NCBI RefSeq assembly: GCF_001592305.1
Contig: NZ_BCWR01000006.1
Coordinates: 124,001-188,000, forward strand
DNA: 64,000 nucleotides
Direction: 5' to 3'
Source: Hydrogenophaga taeniospiralis CCUG 15921
GTDB taxonomy: Bacteria; Pseudomonadota; Gammaproteobacteria; Burkholderiales; Burkholderiaceae_C
A program made the translations under genes and the position numbers. The notes under the pieces are model-generated. The model made no database searches. It worked only from the letters and a program-made list of their open reading frames with translations, and had not been told where the DNA came from. How positions within the stretch are numbered: the stretch's first letter is position 1; each line of letters starts with the position of its first letter. Positions 62,461-64,000 of the stretch are shown here, piece after piece.

Positions 62461-62982
62461 TCAGGGCGCTGATGCCACAGGGCCCATCCCGTACCGGGTC
62501 GTCAGCAGCACCTGGATCCTTGCGGCAATGGCCGCACATTCACCGGGCTCCAGAGCACTGAACTGCGCGCACCAAGCCTCCGACTGGGCAAACGCCGGAA
62601 ACCGGGGCGGCTCGCCCCATTGCCAATCGGGATGCATCGCCTGCGGGCTTCTGCCAAACACATGCAGGTGCATCTTGCGGTGCAGCCGAGGGGTTTTGGG
62701 CCCCACAGGCTGGGCCAGCGCATTGAGCGCGTTGTTGCCGGCCTCCCAATAGTTCAGGCACCCGCCATCGAGCTGCGGCAAGGTGTCCAGCATGGCCTTT
62801 CCGGTGGCCGCCACCAGACAGGCCCAACGAACCAGCTCATCGGGTGTCAGCTCGCTTCTTTCCCAGACCGGTCGGGGCGGGTTGACCAGCAGGTGCCCGC
62901 CGTCCCTGCCATGGTTCATCGGCCGATTCGGCAGACCCACGGTGCCGCCGGCACAAACAACGAGGGTGTGATGCATGTCCAA
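62461..62982 (-). CDS. HIT-like hypothetical protein
   Basis: A 173-residue protein with KMHLHVFGRSP (about residues 102-112), resembling the histidine triad (HxHxH-type) of nucleotide-binding HIT proteins, and HGRDGGHLLVNPPRPVWERS nearer the start. The remaining HIT landmarks are weak, so catalysis is uncertain. The start is either TTG at 62980-62982, eight bases after GGAG (given), or ATG at 62976. The partial MFS gene lies upstream on the same strand. No specific role known. Confidence 0.6.
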   Translation of the reverse strand: MDMHHTLVVCAGGTVGLPNRPMNHGRDGGHLLVNPPRPVWERSELTPDELVRWACLVAATGKAMLDTLPQLDGGCLNYWEAGNNALNALAQPVGPKTPRLHRKMHLHVFGRSPQAMHPDWQWGEPPRFPAFAQSEAWCAQFSALEPGECAAIAARIQVLLTTRYGMGPVASAP

Positions 62983-63054
62983 TTCGAGGTCTCCAAAACA
63001 AATGGGGTAAAAAAAGCCGGTACCGGTTTTCCATGGCGGCGGAGGTGTTTCACT

Positions 63055-64000
63055 TCAATCGCGGCGCCGCTTCACGCAGGCCAGCGCCGTGCCAGCCAGC
63101 AGCAGTGCCGCGCCGCCATAGATCCACGGCGCCGGCGCGATGGGCAACAGCAGACCCGCCAGCACGGGGCCGCCGCCCGCCCCCATGTCCCGCCAGACCG
63201 ACCGCGTGGCCAAGGCCTGTATGCGGCCGGGCCCCGGTGTGCGAAGCGCGACCAGCGGTGGCAGCAGCGGCAGCAACAGGGCGCGCAGGATCACGATGGC
63301 CAGTGCGCTGGTCCACAACCAGCCGAAACCAAAGCCCACGAGGGCGACGGAGGTCAGCACCGAGAAGACCAGCAGCAGGACCTCCGGGCCATGCCTTTCG
63401 GCCATGTGTCCGCCCGCCGAACTCAGCACGATTTCCGCCAGGTAACGGACCGACAGCAACAGGCCCGCCACGATGACCGGTTGGCCCGGCAGCAGGTCAC
63501 GGCCCAGGTACGACAGGCCGATGATGAACAGGCCGTCCAGCACCAGGCCTTCAACAAAAGAAAAGCGGTCCAGGCTGCTCGGGCGCCTGGCCCCTTTTTT
63601 TCCGGACGGCGGCTCGGCGTGGGGGGCGGTGGGCAGCTGGCGCGCGACCCGCACCGCCGCCAGCGCGGCGATCACGAACAGGAAAAAGATCGCTTTGGGG
63701 CCCAGCCACAGCGCACACACACCGCCCAAGGGCAGCGCCAGCATCGGCCCCAGGGCCGTCACCGCGCGGGAGCGCCCGGCCCGGCGCGCGGCGCCCGCCG
63801 GTTCGGCCGTGGCCAGGGCCTGCGTGGCCAGGTTCAGCGCGGCGAAGGCCAGCCCCCACAGCAGCCGAAGACACAACAAGGCGACGAAGCCGGTGACGGT
63901 GGCGTAGCCCAGCGCGCACACCGCAGCGGCCAGCGCCGCCAGCGTGCAGGTGAGCCGCTCACCGTGGCGGGCGTAGAACCGTGCCACCGCGCCGTACCCG
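63055..64000 (-). CDS. MFS transporter, partial at the window edge
   Basis: At least 310 residues with about ten hydrophobic segments, arranged as a major-facilitator protein with a central cytoplasmic loop near residue 130 (PSGKKGARRPSSLDRF). The frame stays open to the window end, and the first one or two membrane helices of a usual MFS are missing, so the gene continues beyond 64000. Landmarks include LLCLRLLWGLAFAALNLATQ and YLAEIVLSSAGGHMAERHG. Substrate cannot be told. It is followed by the HIT-like gene on the same strand. Confidence 0.8.
   Translation of the reverse strand, partial: GYGAVARFYARHGERLTCTLAALAAAVCALGYATVTGFVALLCLRLLWGLAFAALNLATQALATAEPAGAARRAGRSRAVTALGPMLALPLGGVCALWLGPKAIFFLFVIAALAAVRVARQLPTAPHAEPPSGKKGARRPSSLDRFSFVEGLVLDGLFIIGLSYLGRDLLPGQPVIVAGLLLSVRYLAEIVLSSAGGHMAERHGPEVLLLVFSVLTSVALVGFGFGWLWTSALAIVILRALLLPLLPPLVALRTPGPGRIQALATRSVWRDMGAGGGPVLAGLLLPIAPAPWIYGGAALLLAGTALACVKRRRD

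Overview
The window is a GC-rich bacterial chromosome segment. Gene content, codon use and the dispersed intergenic repeats point to Betaproteobacteria, order Burkholderiales, most likely a Comamonadaceae (Hydrogenophaga-like). That placement is inferred from the sequence and no database was searched. About 60 genes are called; the many long antisense frames are GC-driven shadows.

Layout. 1-7330: a minus-strand operon of RND pump, DUF2892 protein, SLAC1/TDT channel, CsoR-type repressor and TSUP exporter, read from a promoter whose spacer holds a CsoR-like operator. 7530-12590: alanine racemase, two conserved unknown genes with a sigma-54-like promoter, the lysophospholipid transporter LplT, and a 160-bp palindrome. 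12589-14222: a REC-like protein and a glutathione peroxidase. 14742-20095: an unusual eight-gene cluster of two winged-helix-like proteins, an MglA-type GTPase, an ABC ATPase fused to a dual-specificity phosphatase, several Roadblock/LC7 proteins, and a ferredoxin-truncated haemoglobin-zinc ribbon fusion. 20106-26690: WYL regulator, DUF6151 protein, a broken EVE-type gene, VOC protein, LrgAB with DUF3597, and GlcF/GlcE. 26748-30745: AmtB-GlnK and ComM. 30734-36125: transglutaminase-like membrane protein, zinc-ribbon protein, DUF2164, chalcone isomerase-like protein and hexose-6-phosphate mutarotase. 36142-47091: an eight-gene envelope-stress operon (DUF2170, PspA, RHH-like, YqiJ, flotillin, zinc finger, giant AAA+ ATPase, PLD nuclease). 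47303-51787: two accessory envelope genes and a split MetH under an S-adenosylhomocysteine riboswitch. 51828-60974: a NifA-type sigma-54 activator, then an AT-rich island (attC-like site, IS110 remnant, two unknown genes), then a rhodanese-OsmC-acyl-CoA dehydrogenase-rubredoxin reductase operon with a near-perfect -24/-12 promoter and an upstream palindrome. 61069-64000: an HTH regulator divergent from a catalytically dead type III DNA methyltransferase homologue, a HIT-like protein and a partial MFS transporter.

The best candidate for an undescribed system is the 14742-20095 cluster. It combines a GTPase switch, four Roadblock-like regulators, an ATPase-phosphatase and a haem/iron-sulfur protein in one transcription unit. 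My inference is a gas- or redox-sensing signalling module; the function is not proven by sequence. Secondary candidates are the sigma-54 regulon split by an island, the PspA/flotillin/AAA+/PLD operon, the dead methyltransferase with its hairpin operator, and the sigma-54-linked unknown pair at 8895-10654.
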